A stretch of DNA of 64,000 nt from Sinonovacula constricta. Lineage: Eukaryota; Mollusca; Bivalvia; Cardiida; Solecurtidae. Shown here piece by piece: positions 33,150-45,630 of this stretch. A program made the position numbers and the translations under genes. The notes beneath the pieces are model-generated. The model saw only the letters and a list, made by a program, of their open reading frames with translations, was not told where the DNA came from and made no database searches. The stretch spans positions 17,983,513-18,047,512 of the forward strand of contig CM017561.1 in NCBI GenBank assembly GCA_007844125.1. Direction: 5' to 3'. How positions within the stretch are numbered: the first letter of the stretch is position 1; every line of letters starts with the position of its first letter.

Positions 33150-34299
33150 TACAGTCATGTGACATGCGTATGTTGTCACAAGAAAGGTAGTACAATCATG
33201 TGACATGCGTATGTTGTCACAAGAAAGGTAGTACAATCATGTGACATGCGTATGTTGTCACAAGAAAGGTAGTACAATCATGTGACATGCGTATGTTGTC
33301 ACAAGAAAGGTAGTACAATCATGTGACATGCATATGTTGTCACAAGAAAGGTAGTACAATCATGTGACATGCATATGTTGTCACAAGAAAGGTAGTACAA
33401 TCATGTGACATGCATATGTTGTCACAAGAAAGGTAGTACAATCATGTGACATGCATATGTTGTCACAAGAAAGGTAGTACAATCATGTGACATGCATATG
33501 TTGTCACAAGAAGGTAGTACAATCATGTGACATGCGTATGTTGTCACAAGAAAGGTAGTACAATCATGTGACATGCATATGTTGTCACAAGAAAGGTAGT
33601 ACAATCATGTGACATGCGTATGTTGTCACAAGAAAGGTAGTACAATCATGTGACATGCATATGTTGTCACAAGAAAGGTAGTACAATCATGTGACATGCA
33701 TATGTTGTCACAAGAAAGGTAGTACAATCATGTGACATGCATATGTTGTCACAAGAAAGGTAGTACAATCATGTGACATGCATATGTTGTCACAAGAAAG
33801 GTAGTACAATCATGTGACATGCATATGTTGTCACAAGAAAGGTAGTACAATCATGTGACATGCATATGTTGTCACAAGAAAGGTAGTACAATCATGTGAC
33901 ATGCATATGTTGTCACAAGAAAGGTAGTACAATCATGTGACATGCATTGTTGTCACAAGAAAGGTAGTACAATCATGTGACATGCATATGTTGTCACAAG
34001 AAAGGTAGTACAATCATGTGACATGCATATGTTGTCACAAGAAAGGTAGTACAATCATGTGACATGCGTATGTTGTCACAAGAAAGGTAGTACAATCATG
34101 TGACATGCGTATGTTGTCACAAGAAAGGTAGTACAATCATGTGACATGCGTATGTTGTCACAAGAAAGGTAGTACAATCATGTGACATGCGTATGTTGTC
34201 ACAAGAAAGGTAGTACAATCATGTGACATGCGTATGTTGTCACAAGAAAGATAGTACAATCATGTGACATGCGTATGTTGTCACAAGAAAGGTAGTACA
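33150..34299. repeat. 41-bp minisatellite, about 28 units, each with a hairpin
   Basis: Unit ggtagtacaatcatgtgaca then tgcgtatgttgtcacaagaaa. Each unit carries an inverted repeat, tgtgaca ... tgtcaca, around a 9-bp centre. The centre is gcgtatg in the first four and last six units and mostly gcatatg between. Unit length is very uniform, with rare 1-2 bp deletions (near 33508 and 33944). Confidence 0.95.
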
Positions 34300-34362
34300 T
34301 GTATATTGTTTACCTCAGGGGGAAAATATGGCTCACAATGGAAGGAAGTATTTAAAAGATTA

Positions 34363-34690
34363 CTTCAGGCAATAATATAACTCAAGCAGTAATATAACTA
34401 GAGTAGTAGAATAATATAACTTGAGCAATGATATAACTAAAGCAGTAAAACAACTGGAGCAGTAATAATTAACTTGAGCAATAATTTAACTCGAGCAATA
34501 ATATAACTCTGGCAGTAATATAACTTGAGCATGCAGTAATGTAACTCGAGCAATAATTTAACTCAAGCAATAATATAACTCTGGCAGTAATATACCTTGA
34601 GTAGTAATATAACTCGAGCAATAATGTATTTAGAACAATAATATAAATCTAGCAATAAGATAAATCAAGTACTAATATAACTCACTATTA
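34363..34690. repeat. Degenerate tandem repeat of about 18 bp
   Basis: Variants of gcaataatataactcgag repeated with many substitutions and indels. Confidence 0.75.
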
Positions 34691-35415
34691 ACCAAAAGGT
34701 TATAACAGAATAAAACAACCCATTAATTGTGCTACTCAAAACAATAACTCTGTGTAGAGACAGTTGTTGTTTTCATTTTTTTATTATTTTCCATTCAGTA
34801 CACATTAACACTACTATATCAATAATAAATTTTATAGGTTTCTTTTTTCCGGCAGTTTATTGATAAAGATAGGTCTGTAAATATAAATTCCCTATTGCTA
34901 TTACAATAAAACTGTACTAACATATACCACATTTTGTTTGAAATAATAACCTTCCCTTGCTGGGTCCATTTTATGGCAAGTGGTTTTTCCTGGTTTTTAT
35001 TGCGGAAAATCAAACCTTTGTTGGTTCGGTGCATATTTGTATAAAACATTGCAGAAGGCATTGCTGTTTATTCGGGGCAATAACTACAGACAATAACAAA
35101 GATAGTTGCAAGGAATATTATAAGGTTGTTAGGTTGGAATGTCTGGCATGTGGGGAAATTTTATGGTCATATAAATGGAGTAAGGATACTGCATGGAAAT
35201 AGAGGAGTGAATGTAGAGGCCAGATATCACACAGAATTGATAGGCATATGAAATAAAATGGAGATCATATGCCATATATATATTTGTGTAGAATTATTTG
35301 TAAATGTAAATATTTGTTGCAAAAGTAGTATTGTTATTTCTGGCTGAGGGAAGTAGAGACTTTCAGTGTAGGATATAATCTCTCTTAGACAAAATCCATT
35401 GCAGTCATTTTAGTA
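34691..35415. other. Anonymous sequence
   Basis: No gene recognised. Overlapping short frames on both strands at 34819-35202 have no recognisable domain. Confidence 0.4.
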
Positions 35416-35716
35416 TAGGCTGACAAAATCTTTCTTGTAAAGTTTCCAGGGCAGACAAAATCTTTCTTGTAAAGTTTCCAGGGCAGACAAAATCTTTCTT
35501 GTAAAGTTTCCAGGGCAGACAAAATCTTGTAAAGTTTCCAGGGCAGACAAAATCTGTCTTGTAAAGTTTCCAGGGCAGACACAATCTTTCTTGTAAAGTT
35601 TCCAGGGCAGACAAAATCTTTCTTGTAAAGTTTCCAGGGCAGACAAAATCCATTGCAGTCATTTTAGCATAGGCTGACAAAATCTTTCTTGTAAAGTTTC
35701 CAGGGCAGACAAAATC
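35416..35716. repeat. 32-bp minisatellite, about nine units
   Basis: Unit gggcagacaaaatctttctt then gtaaagtttcca. A longer insert, ccattgcagtcattttagca, occurs twice (about 35396 and 35651), which suggests that a larger block was duplicated as well. Confidence 0.92.
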
Positions 35717-37890
35717 CATCACTTATTACCACCTCCCTTTTTTATTTGCTGATCATTTCAAAAACAGCATACATGCTAGCAAGTGAACAAGGAAGAAAAG
35801 GATGAACATGTAAAAATAGTAAAAGCAAAACAAAAAATGCTTGCAGTTTGTGTGTTACATATCAGGGATCTTTACTGCTATCTGTCCCAACCATTGACTG
35901 TGCCACTGTTTCTTAATAGTGGCTTGTTTATGAAATTTACATTTTTATTTAGATTGCACATTGGTTACAAACAACTTCAGCATTACCTACATTTCTTGGC
36001 AATTTCCACTGGTGCTACTTCATTTATTTAAAAACATTTAGTAATTGGACCCAAGAAGATGTGCATCACTTTTGATTTGTTCTTTATTTTGTGCTGTAAA
36101 CCTCTTGTTTTGAATGGGTTCATGGTATTAAGTATACATGTATTAAGATACAATGTATAATACCAGTAGCACTCGAAATGTAAAACATATGTTTATGCTT
36201 TTTTTATTATTTAATGATCAGCACATGTCTTTTTTGTGTTTACACAACCATTCCTGTGTGATAAAGTGATTATGTTCCCCATCATGCATGCCAAACATGT
36301 ATATTGAGGGCACCACTAACATACATCCTTGTTAATCTTTATGACATGGAGACCATGATGATGGAAGGAGAAAAGGCTCCTTTGATATACTACCCCACCT
36401 AACTTGCCACCTCTAGATATCTGGCATTCTCTTCAATCTGTCAGCATTCCCTAAGAAATACCTTTTCCTTTTGAACTTTGTCAATGTTAAATCAAAACAT
36501 GTTTGGTGCTCATTAGCAGATTTTTTATTTCTTGATTATATTTTCTGACTTTAGAACAGGGCTATAGAAATTCAATGCTATATCATTTTTAATGTCAACA
36601 TATTATATGGACAGGCCTAATTTTATTGTAAAGGTAGAATAATTACCTCCCTTTATTGCTAATGCCATTAACTCCAGTCACCATTTATAGATCATCATCT
36701 TATCTATTTTGGGCCCTAATTCTAGGAAATATCAACATTGAGAACTTTGAAAAGATACAGACAAAATACAATCAATCTAGGATCGAGATTCAAATATCAA
36801 AAAAAGGACTGAAAATAAGAATTAAAATTCTTAACTCTGCAGATTTAACATGCTTTACAGATAGAATAGATACAGTATTTCATAAACTTCCCTGACTGCT
36901 TAGCCTCATACTGTATGGGTAAAGGTACCGTACTTGGAAAGTGCAAGTTGAGTTCAAAAGCAATTGCAAAAGTTTGTGAGTCCCAAATTAAGACAAAATA
37001 TTATGTTTAGATTATGCAGTCATCAAGAGAAATCTGGAAAATAATTGATGATTGATTCCTGCACAATTTGTTTATAACCTTTTTTTTAGAAATATATGGC
37101 AAAAATGCCTAATTTGTTTTACGATAAACACACATACAATGATAACATACGAAGATATATGTGTACTATGTCTTACACCTAAACAGGAAATTGTAGACTT
37201 GTATTTTATGTTCCAATTTCGGGAGGGCATATTTTTCAACAATTATGGTATCAGTTTTAAGACACAGTCTGTTAGCATCATGACAAACGACATAATTATC
37301 TTTTCTGCATGTTGTGATTTAAAATTGCTGATGGCTGATTTATGTGGATAAATTCCATTCAAAAAGGAAGGCAAAAATAAATAAAACATCAGTTAAAACA
37401 ACTTACAAATGGGAAAAAGAACTAAACATTAAATTGACCTACAATGCAGATGCCATTCACTAGACTGTCTTTACCCATTCAATCAATACTTACTGCAAGT
37501 GAGCATTTTCTGGATGAAACACATTAAAGATGACTGGAGGTGCTTGCTCAGTACGGAGCAAATAAATCAGTTAATGCGAATTAATGACTATTAAGTTGAA
37601 CAATTGATTAATCAGCTGCCCAGCATGGTTAGAGGTCAATTGTTTTATTGTATAAACCATGTGAATAAAGTAACATACAGTGACAGTATATATATTATAA
37701 TCACTTATTATTCAGTTACATTATGATTATACATTAAAACAAGAAAACTACGTCTAAAAACAGTGTTTTCCATTCAATATAACGTCGCCCTTACCAAAGT
37801 AAAGGTTCAATTAAAACAACAACAAGTAAGCGTTAGATTTTGCGAGCTAAAATATATAAGCACTTGCAGAAATTTGCCAGTACCAAAAAC
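35717..37890. other. Anonymous A+T-rich sequence
   Basis: No exon recognised; open frames at 35783-36031 and 37052-37351 lack domains and coding-like composition. Confidence 0.4.
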
Positions 37891-37899
37891 TATTCACTT

Positions 37900-38020
37900 C
37901 GTAATCTTTGTGGGAAGGTGTTCCTGCTGATCTGTGGTGCATTTTTGGTCCTACTCAGACATTTATCTGAAGTCTTTAGCCACCAAAATCGCTAGACGTC
38001 ACTCTAAGGACCGGATACAG
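37900..38020 (+). repeat. Diverged SINE fragment (family A, 3' part)
   Basis: ggtcctactcagacatttat then gctagacgtcactctaagga match the 3' module of family A with several substitutions. The tRNA-like head is not evident. Confidence 0.45.
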
Positions 38021-39837
38021 CAACATATACCCCAAAACAACACAAACAATTCATAAGCTATTTATAAATTACACAACCTGTGTCGGCAAGTCTGAAAAAA
38101 ATGTTTTGATATTATGCTAACAATTTGTAATCATAAATGCTTGTTGTGAATGCACTGTATATGATTGGCCAGCTGTCAGCTTTCAATGACCCTTCATCTA
38201 TTCCCTGGCTGGGTTCAAATCCTTGAAAGATTTTGTGCTGACATTTAACCGTGTCCCGGACTGGGGTACATTGGTAAAATGAAAATTGTCTCCCTTGTTT
38301 GTTAATATCTATGGTATGCCAAACAGCAAGTAGGTCCTTTTAGATAGAATTCTTGGACTTTATCGCCTATTCTTTTGTAGATATTGCAATTACAAACAGT
38401 GAACTTTCTAAATTTTGCATTAATGTAACCTTAAATTCAATTTAAATACTATACAAGAGATGTGTTGCTTAAAAAATAAAATAAAATTTAAGTGTTTGTT
38501 AATGATGCTTAAACTGGATATCAAAAGAAAGGAAAGTCAACATACACTACAAAGAGCACAAGCATAAAAACAGTGTAAAACAAATAAAAGAACCTACTTG
38601 CATTAAGGGATTATTCAGGGGAGACTACTCACTAATATGTCACTAATATGTCTCATTTGTCTAGGTGTACGAAGTAAGGATTGAATCCTCTAGCCCATTT
38701 GGCTACCATATAGAATATGTTACTCCCACTCATATTTTACTAGCCCGAAGTTAACCAAAACTATGTTAACCATTCCTCTTGCTCTAATATGAAATTATCT
38801 TGTATATAAACCATAACTGATATTTGATAAAATGAATTTAATATGGCTATACACATTTATTAGGGTAGAGACTAAATGACAATTATAATTCAATTATCAT
38901 TCAACAACTTTGAACACCACATACTAGGAAAGTCATAAAACTTCATGATTTTGTCTGAAATCAATACACGTCTAATGAATGTGTTTTTATAGACTATCTG
39001 TATACAATCGAAGAATTTTAATAGTGAAAGTATTAAACATTCTTATTTAGTGTTGAGAATAGCAACAATAATTTTCAAAATAAATTACAGAACTCATAGA
39101 TTACTGTTGTCAGCAGACAGTTTTTAAGAGATCTCTTGATTGTGCATGTAATAAATATATCAAACAATATCATTAGTGCTATGTTGCATATTAAGAAAAA
39201 AAAATCAGTTCTATTGTGTGTGTAGTTAATGAAAATCTAAAAAGTACTTATGCAATGATTTGTTAAAAGATGATGCAAGGATGGATAGTGTTAAAAAAGC
39301 AGCCATTTACAACACTTTCTTGTGGTCATTTTGAAGCCTCAGAAAAAAACTTCAGGACTATTGATAATTTTCTAAGAAGTATTGCTTACTGCGTTAATCC
39401 CTTAAGCATGCTAACCAGCATCTGAAATTTACTTGCATAAACATGTTAATGATGTTTTTTTTTCACACATTCCTATGATGAAATGCATCAAACCTGATAA
39501 ATATTTAAATGCTTGAACATTCATGTTGAAGATATTTTCAAAATGGATTTGACATTACCATTGGACATTATCAAGCATCCATCAAGCATCTTTCATCTGT
39601 AAAGAGCAATAGAAGGCATGCTTGTGTAATCATTCATGAATCATTAGATCTGGCAAAACTAGGTGATTTCATGCCAGATTATATTTCCTGCTGTTCCTTC
39701 AACCACAATCCTGCAGCTTTTGGACAAAAACTGCTGCAGCCACAATTATGACAACAGGCTTGTGCAATGTTTCCAGCTTACAACATATCTGTTCCTGAAA
39801 TTACTGGAAAATTTACCAGAGAAAATTGTACAGTGTT
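38021..39837. other. Anonymous A+T-rich sequence
   Basis: No gene, RNA gene or repeat family recognised. Confidence 0.4.
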
Positions 39838-40990
39838 TTAGCTCACCTGAACACAACATGCTATGTGTAGGCATATTGATACCCTTTCATGCATCATGGT
39901 GTGTCAATAATTTGTTGTGAACACTACTGTTTGGATCCAATCTTCATCAAACTTGGAACTGGATCACATGGGGGTCAAGAAGTAGGTCAATTTTAAGAAG
40001 GCATCCTGTAGATGTTGTCAACTTTTAGAAGGATCTTGTGGACATCCCAGAGTCCACTTTTATCACCAAATCAGCCACCAAATGTTTTGAGAATGTTGCT
40101 ATGCAGAGTTAGTGGGGCCTGATATTTACAGAACTTTATTAGAAATATAGTCAGCTTGGAAATCTTGATAGGTTAGTGGGTTCAAGAATTAGGTTAATGT
40201 GGCCAAATATTTGATCTTGATGCCAAAGGCGTGGTTGTGTTCATGTAGTCTGGTGATTTTAAAGCGTCCTGAGCAGTTTAGGGACATCAGCAGAATTTCA
40301 CATAAGGTCTATAACTCATAATTAAAATATACTATATTTTACTGTTCTGGAATACATGATGTGATGTGCACCAAACAATCATTGACTTGGACAGTACACA
40401 AGGCTAAAATGATTTTTCAGTGCATATCAACAACATGTTTACCAGCAGTTCATAACTGTTTTATTAGCTCACCTGAGCACAACAATGTTTGTCTGCATGA
40501 AATCTTGGATGAGTTCGTTATTGGGTCATGTGGGGTAAAAAAGTAGGTCACTAGGTCAAGTGTTAGAAAATGCTTGAACACACCAGAGGTCACATTCATA
40601 GCCCAATCTTCATCAGACTTGGTCAGAATGTTTGTCTGCATGAAATCTTAAATGAGTTCAGTAACTGGGTCACGTGAGGTCAAAAAGTAGGTCACTGGGT
40701 CAAATCTTAGACAGACCTTGTGAACACACTAGAGGCCACATTTAGGGTCCAGTCTTCACCAAACATGGCCGGAATGTTTGCCAGTATGAAATCTTATATA
40801 TGTTTTGAAGTGGGTCACATGGATTTAGTAGGTCACTAGGTAAAATATTAGAAAATGTTATCACCCCAGTGGCCACACTAAATCTTCACCAAAGATTTCT
40901 CAAGTAAATAACTTGACGCCAGATATGAGCATACTAAATCCCTGTGTCCTCAGGTGAGCGATTAAGAGTCTTCATGACCCTCTTGTTTTA
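39838..40990 (+). repeat. Interspersed repeat with GCTCACCTGAG-like ends, copies 3 and 4
   Basis: Two left-end modules are present: gctcacctgaacacaacatg at about 39841 and gctcacctgagcacaacaat at about 40469. A single right end, tcctcaggtgagcgattaag, lies near 40951 and is followed by ccctcttgtt. The left block (39838 to about 40300) is therefore probably an older or truncated copy and the right block (about 40465-40990) a complete one. Internal cagaatgtttgtctgcatga units match 14.7 kb. Confidence 0.6.
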
Positions 40991-41079
40991 TAGCCTTTAC
41001 ACGAACTATCACTAACTACTTGTATAAACCACAAAGCATGTGTCGATCCAGTATTTCTGCTGTGTTTTCATTTTAGTCT

Positions 41080-41275
41080 TATCTACTTAAAGCCAACAGT
41101 GCTGCCTTCTATGTGTATGCATGCCATGAACACATGACTTGATACACACCCAGTCACATTATTCTCACACTGGGCCAACAGTCGTGGAACTACCCTTATA
41201 TTTGAAAGAGTTTTAGCAAGGACACTATACCACTACCATTTTTTTAACAACTTAAGTATGTTGTCGTCCTAGTTC
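41080..41275 (-). repeat. SINE copy (family B), inverted
   Basis: Plus-strand gtcgtggaactacccttata is the reverse complement of the gggtagttcca(c/g)gac module of 11.3 kb. The neighbouring accatttttttaacaactta matches the inverted gttgttaaaaatggta module. Confidence 0.55.
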
Positions 41276-43200
41276 CTCCCATATCTCACTCATTATTTTG
41301 TACAAACTGACATGAAACATAATTTAAATAAACAAATCTCAAGATTCACAATCATACCAGATAATGTTTAAGAAAGGAATAAAGTGGTTAGCACGAAAAA
41401 TGCATGATAATATGGATGAGCATGGTGAGGTATCCCAGCTTAGTCCAGCCTGAATCCTGCAGCCCTTACTGGCTGTTTAGTGAGGTATCCCAGCTTAGTC
41501 CAACCTGGATCTTGCAGCTGTTGTTGTCTGGAGTCAAACTTAATAGCTGGCCTCCTGACACCCACTGGCTGATACTGAATAAACTATGATCCTATCAGCT
41601 GGAACCAGGGGTTGATTTCAGCAATTTAGATAACAAAATCAATTTATGAAATGCACAGAAGAATGCTTGGGTCTTGTTAGACTTTGCTGAAGGAAGGTCA
41701 TCTGCCTTGCAAGGAGTAAAATATAGATGAAGTGACAGCTTTTGCATCACCGACTTGATCCAAGGCTTGGCCAATGTTTAAGCAAGAGGGTTTGAGCCAA
41801 AGGTTGAAACACTTGGTCTCACTCTGGCCCTTGTTTACAGTGATCTGTTTTTCATATTTATCAGTTGCTTAATAATTTGAAATTATCCCAGGTTAAGCAG
41901 TTGCTTGCTTCATAGATTGAAATTATCCCAAGCTAAATTGAAATTATCCCAAACTCATCAGTTGCTCAATAAAAAATCCTAAGCTTTAAATCATGAGCCC
42001 ATGTAGTAATCAAACTCAAACTTACAATTCTTTTAAAGCAGTTTAATGTTTTATAATCACTGGAACTTGATGACTAAGAACTGTTATGTTAGCCATCAAA
42101 GATATGCACTGTTTACCTCTAAATATTCCACTGCAAGTTGGGCCACCAAGGGCAGGTAACTGGTGTCTAATTCAGAGTCATGTCCTCTCCATGTTAATTT
42201 GTTCCCTTTGCAAACTGTAATGGTGGTACATTCTGACCCTGGGCGCAGTGCACAAGAATGATAAGTGGCCATTTCTCTGTTGACCTGTTACCCAGCTAAT
42301 CAAGTGTACAGTGGGAAACTAGACAAATAGTGAAGATCCAGATCAGCTTGAAGGCAGCTTTGTTGTACCTTATGCTGACTGTATTACCTAGTTAGTTACC
42401 TATGCATTGTTCCCAAACAACACTCCGGGTTTTCCTCAAACTTGGATACAGCAGGTTAAGGGATAAGGGTCTCCAAGCACCATCTAACTTGGCTGCACTA
42501 TCTGTGTAAGTGATTACCCATCAGCCTCATATTCCTTGAAACTTTCCTAGTTATGTAGAAATTGACCCTAAAATAAATCTTTAGCAACTTGATCACCAGC
42601 AGCTTGTAGGATTTATTAGATATCCTAGAACTTGTGGCATTTGTGATGCCAAGATGCCTTCTTAAATGGATTCATATAACAGAGTAGCTTTTAAGCTGAA
42701 AACATTGAAATAAATAAAAATGATGAAACGGACATGTATGTGTGTACAAAGTGGGTTTGAAGATGGAGCAGTGTGGAAGCTGCAACTAAATTGGTGCAGA
42801 ACACTGTGTATATTGCAGAATTTTGTCTCATTTTGACAGAACAAATATACACAGAAAGAAAAATTGATGGAGAAGAGGAAAAGTTGAATGGCTAACAAAA
42901 GTTACAGTTCAAAAGAACCAAAGGAGAGAGGCTGTGTGCAGAGGGAGAGATTTAAGGATGAAGGCACAGAGAGAAATGGGGAGTGATTGTGTAGCATTGA
43001 TTGGAGACAGAGTAAAAGGAAAAGAAATAAACAAAAAAAAATGTGTTAACTGCCAGCCACATTTTGTTAACCACTTGCCTTTCTGAGCAACTGCTTTATG
43101 AGATAAGGTAGCCCTCACATGCCCTCTCCACCCAGCCACATACAATGTGGCTCTGTGTGACAGTCTGTCTCAGCATGTCCCAGGACATGAATAAATACTG
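41276..43200. other. Anonymous sequence with small duplications
   Basis: No gene recognised. A diverged pair of about 60-bp units (gaggtatcccagcttagtcc) lies at 41428-41520, and aattatccca repeats occur at 41881-41951. Confidence 0.4.
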
Positions 43201-43206
43201 AAATAG

Positions 43207-43440
43207 AGGGGCGCCCATGGTGTATTGGTAGTCATCGACATGTTACTCTTCTGATTGATTAGCCTCTCACCGCGTGGGTTCAAGTCCTGTCTGAGGCAAG
43301 TGACTAAATTAGGGGAGTTCTACCAGGTGAGCTGTGGTACACCATTGGTTGTAACCAAACATTGGTCTTGGGTCTTCCTCTACCAAAATATCTGGACGTC
43401 GTTATAATGATCATTATGTTTCACTGCAATGTATAACAGA
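43207..43440 (+). repeat. tRNA-derived SINE (family A)
   Basis: Starts ggggcgcccatggtgtattg and has a B-box-like gtgggttcaagtcc near 43275. The 3' module is tctggacgtcgttataatga then tcattatg and cactgcaatgtat. It is the best-preserved copy of the head. Confidence 0.65.
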
Positions 43441-43990
43441 ACAGGGTGAAAAAATTGAATCCTTGTTTACTGTATTTCATTGGGACCAGTATTAATATGT
43501 CAACTTTAATATGGTATGAGTTAGGAAATGTACAAATTTAACACATACTTTTTCTTAATAAGAATATATGACAAAGTCCTATGAGCATTGCAACATATAT
43601 CAAACTGTGAAAAGTCACAGGACAAAGGAATTTCACGTTAGCCAAGTGAAAAGTAAGAACAAATTTGTTATGAGTCAGTTTAACTAAAACAGCAAACCCG
43701 ACAGCTACCCCCTTGGAAAATGCATATAAAAATTGGTTAGTATCAAATATAAAAACATTTGGCATATTTTTTTTACTATTAGAGAACAATAAAAAATAAT
43801 TTATATTCATCACCAAAGTTAAATGAATAAAAAATGAATGGAATAATGAATACTTACAAGTGAATACATCAAGCACATTAAAGTTGATTCAGCAAAAATA
43901 ATGTGAGTAGTATAAATTCAGTACATGCATGTATGGCACTTTAAAATTATACCTCTGTACAATTTGTAAAGAACCTTTGTACATGACAAA
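43441..43990. other. Anonymous A+T-rich sequence
   Basis: A 112-codon minus-strand open frame (43538-43876) has no recognisable domain and is not called. Confidence 0.4.
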
Positions 43991-43998
43991 TTAGACTT

Positions 43999-44250
43999 TG
44001 AAACAAACTGATACTATTGTGCTAAGATTGGAAGCATGTTTGAAACAAACTGATACTATTGTGCTAAGATTGGAAGCATGTTTGAAACAAACTGATACTA
44101 TTGTGCTAAGATTGGAAGCATGTTTGAAACAAACTGATACTATTGTGCTAAGATTGGAAGCATGTTTGAAACAAACTGATACTATTGTGCTAAGATTGGA
44201 AGCATGTTTGAAACAAACTGATACTATTGTGCTAAGATAGGAAGCATGTT
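43999..44250. repeat. 42-bp minisatellite, six units
   Basis: gaaacaaactgatactattg then tgctaagattggaagcatgttt. The units are virtually identical, so expansion or homogenisation is recent. 42 bp is 14 codons, hence open frames on both strands. Confidence 0.95.
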
Positions 44251-44504
44251 TCACAAATTTATTTAAAAACTGCATTTTATGACTTGCTGAGATAGCTTCC
44301 TGAGTGGCACATGACTATATGACGACCTTTGCTCTAAGAAAAAGGTACAAAGTGCACACTGTCTGCTGACAGATTGTCTAAACAATTAGAATAGGACTCT
44401 CCCATGCCTTAGCTGTTCTAACATCGGGAGTGCAGCCAGAATATTGGACTATACTAAATTACCTTAATTGACTTTTCACACCTATGAAATGTATTCCCAT
44501 CTAG

Positions 44505-44645
44505 GATTATACAGAACAGAACAAATTTTATTGGCATAAAATATTAACAATATTTGTAAGCCATACAATGAAAAATAACAAATAGTGATGAAAAAAACCT
44601 TATCATAGAAGAACAAATACATGAGTTTTTAAACTATTTAAAACA
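44505..44645 (-). repeat. LINE-like 3' end, inverted (5'-truncated)
   Basis: Plus-strand cagaacagaacaaattttat is the reverse complement of ataaaatttgttctgttctg. That is a poly-A-signal-like end followed by short tandem ttctg units, typical of truncated non-LTR retrotransposon tails. No coding part remains. Confidence 0.35.
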
Positions 44646-45530
44646 TCATACAATTTTACAATGCAGCTTTTTCTATATTATAATAATTTTATATTTACAA
44701 TTTTATGCAATGTATTAAAAACTTAGTTATTAAATCATTATACCATCAAGTTTTGGGTATATATAAGTATGGTTGTATAAATACATCAAGTTGTTTTATA
44801 ATATCAGTGTATGGTTGAGGGGTAAAGTCGCAGACTTGTAACTCATGTGACTCCTTCCTTCTCATCTTATGGATGTCTCTATGGTAACCATAATTGTGCT
44901 GCTGCTGCAAGGTATTTCTGAAAAAAAACACCAAAAAAACCCCACATAACTACGTTAAATATTAAGCGTTAAAAGTTGTGATCATATTGACATAGTAAAA
45001 CTTACCTGTGGATGAGATACAAATTACTCTTTAAGAACAAGGAGAATTAAAGAGAGACACAAACACAACACAAATAAGTGGGGAAAATGTGAGGATACAG
45101 TGAGAATCAAAGAATACATGTATCAGAGAAATGAGAATGAAGGAATTTAAGTGAAATATGTAAGTGAGAATTAAGATATTAACATCACTAACATGTTCAC
45201 ATCTCATGATACTAAAAATAACCATTTTTAGTATAAAGACATTCTTCACAAAAGAGATAAACTCTGGCTCCAAAATAAGATATTCAATATCCAATATTTT
45301 GTCAGTATAGAATTCTAAGTGATGGAGAGGGGCGGGGGTAGTCCTGACACACTGGAAGATCCATCGTCCCACTCTGATTCCAGACTCACTGATGGCTCAT
45401 TTACAGAATATCTTTTGTGCAGACCTGCTCTAATGTGCTGTGTAAGAAATTCAATTAGTTCATTTTTGTGGGTGTGCTAGAGAAGACAATGTCATGCTAG
45501 ATTTCTCTGAATCAACTCTCTGTCAGAAAT
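44646..45530. other. Anonymous sequence
   Basis: No gene recognised; a 113-codon minus-strand frame (45031-45372) lacks any recognisable domain. Confidence 0.4.
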
Positions 45531-45535
45531 GGGGA

Positions 45536-45625
45536 ATGTTTCCCTGTGATATGGTGACGTACACAATTATGTTTCCCTGTGATATGGTTACATACACATT
45601 ATGTTTCCCTGTGATATGGTCGCAC
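45536..45625. repeat. Three-unit tandem repeat of about 32 bp
   Basis: atgtttccctgtgatatggt recurs three times with variable spacers. Confidence 0.8.
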
Positions 45626-45630
45626 ATTGT

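Noticed and set aside
33150..34299. CRISPR-like array of regular repeats
   Set aside because: There are no unique spacers: the whole 41-bp unit repeats, the genome is eukaryotic and no cas genes are present.
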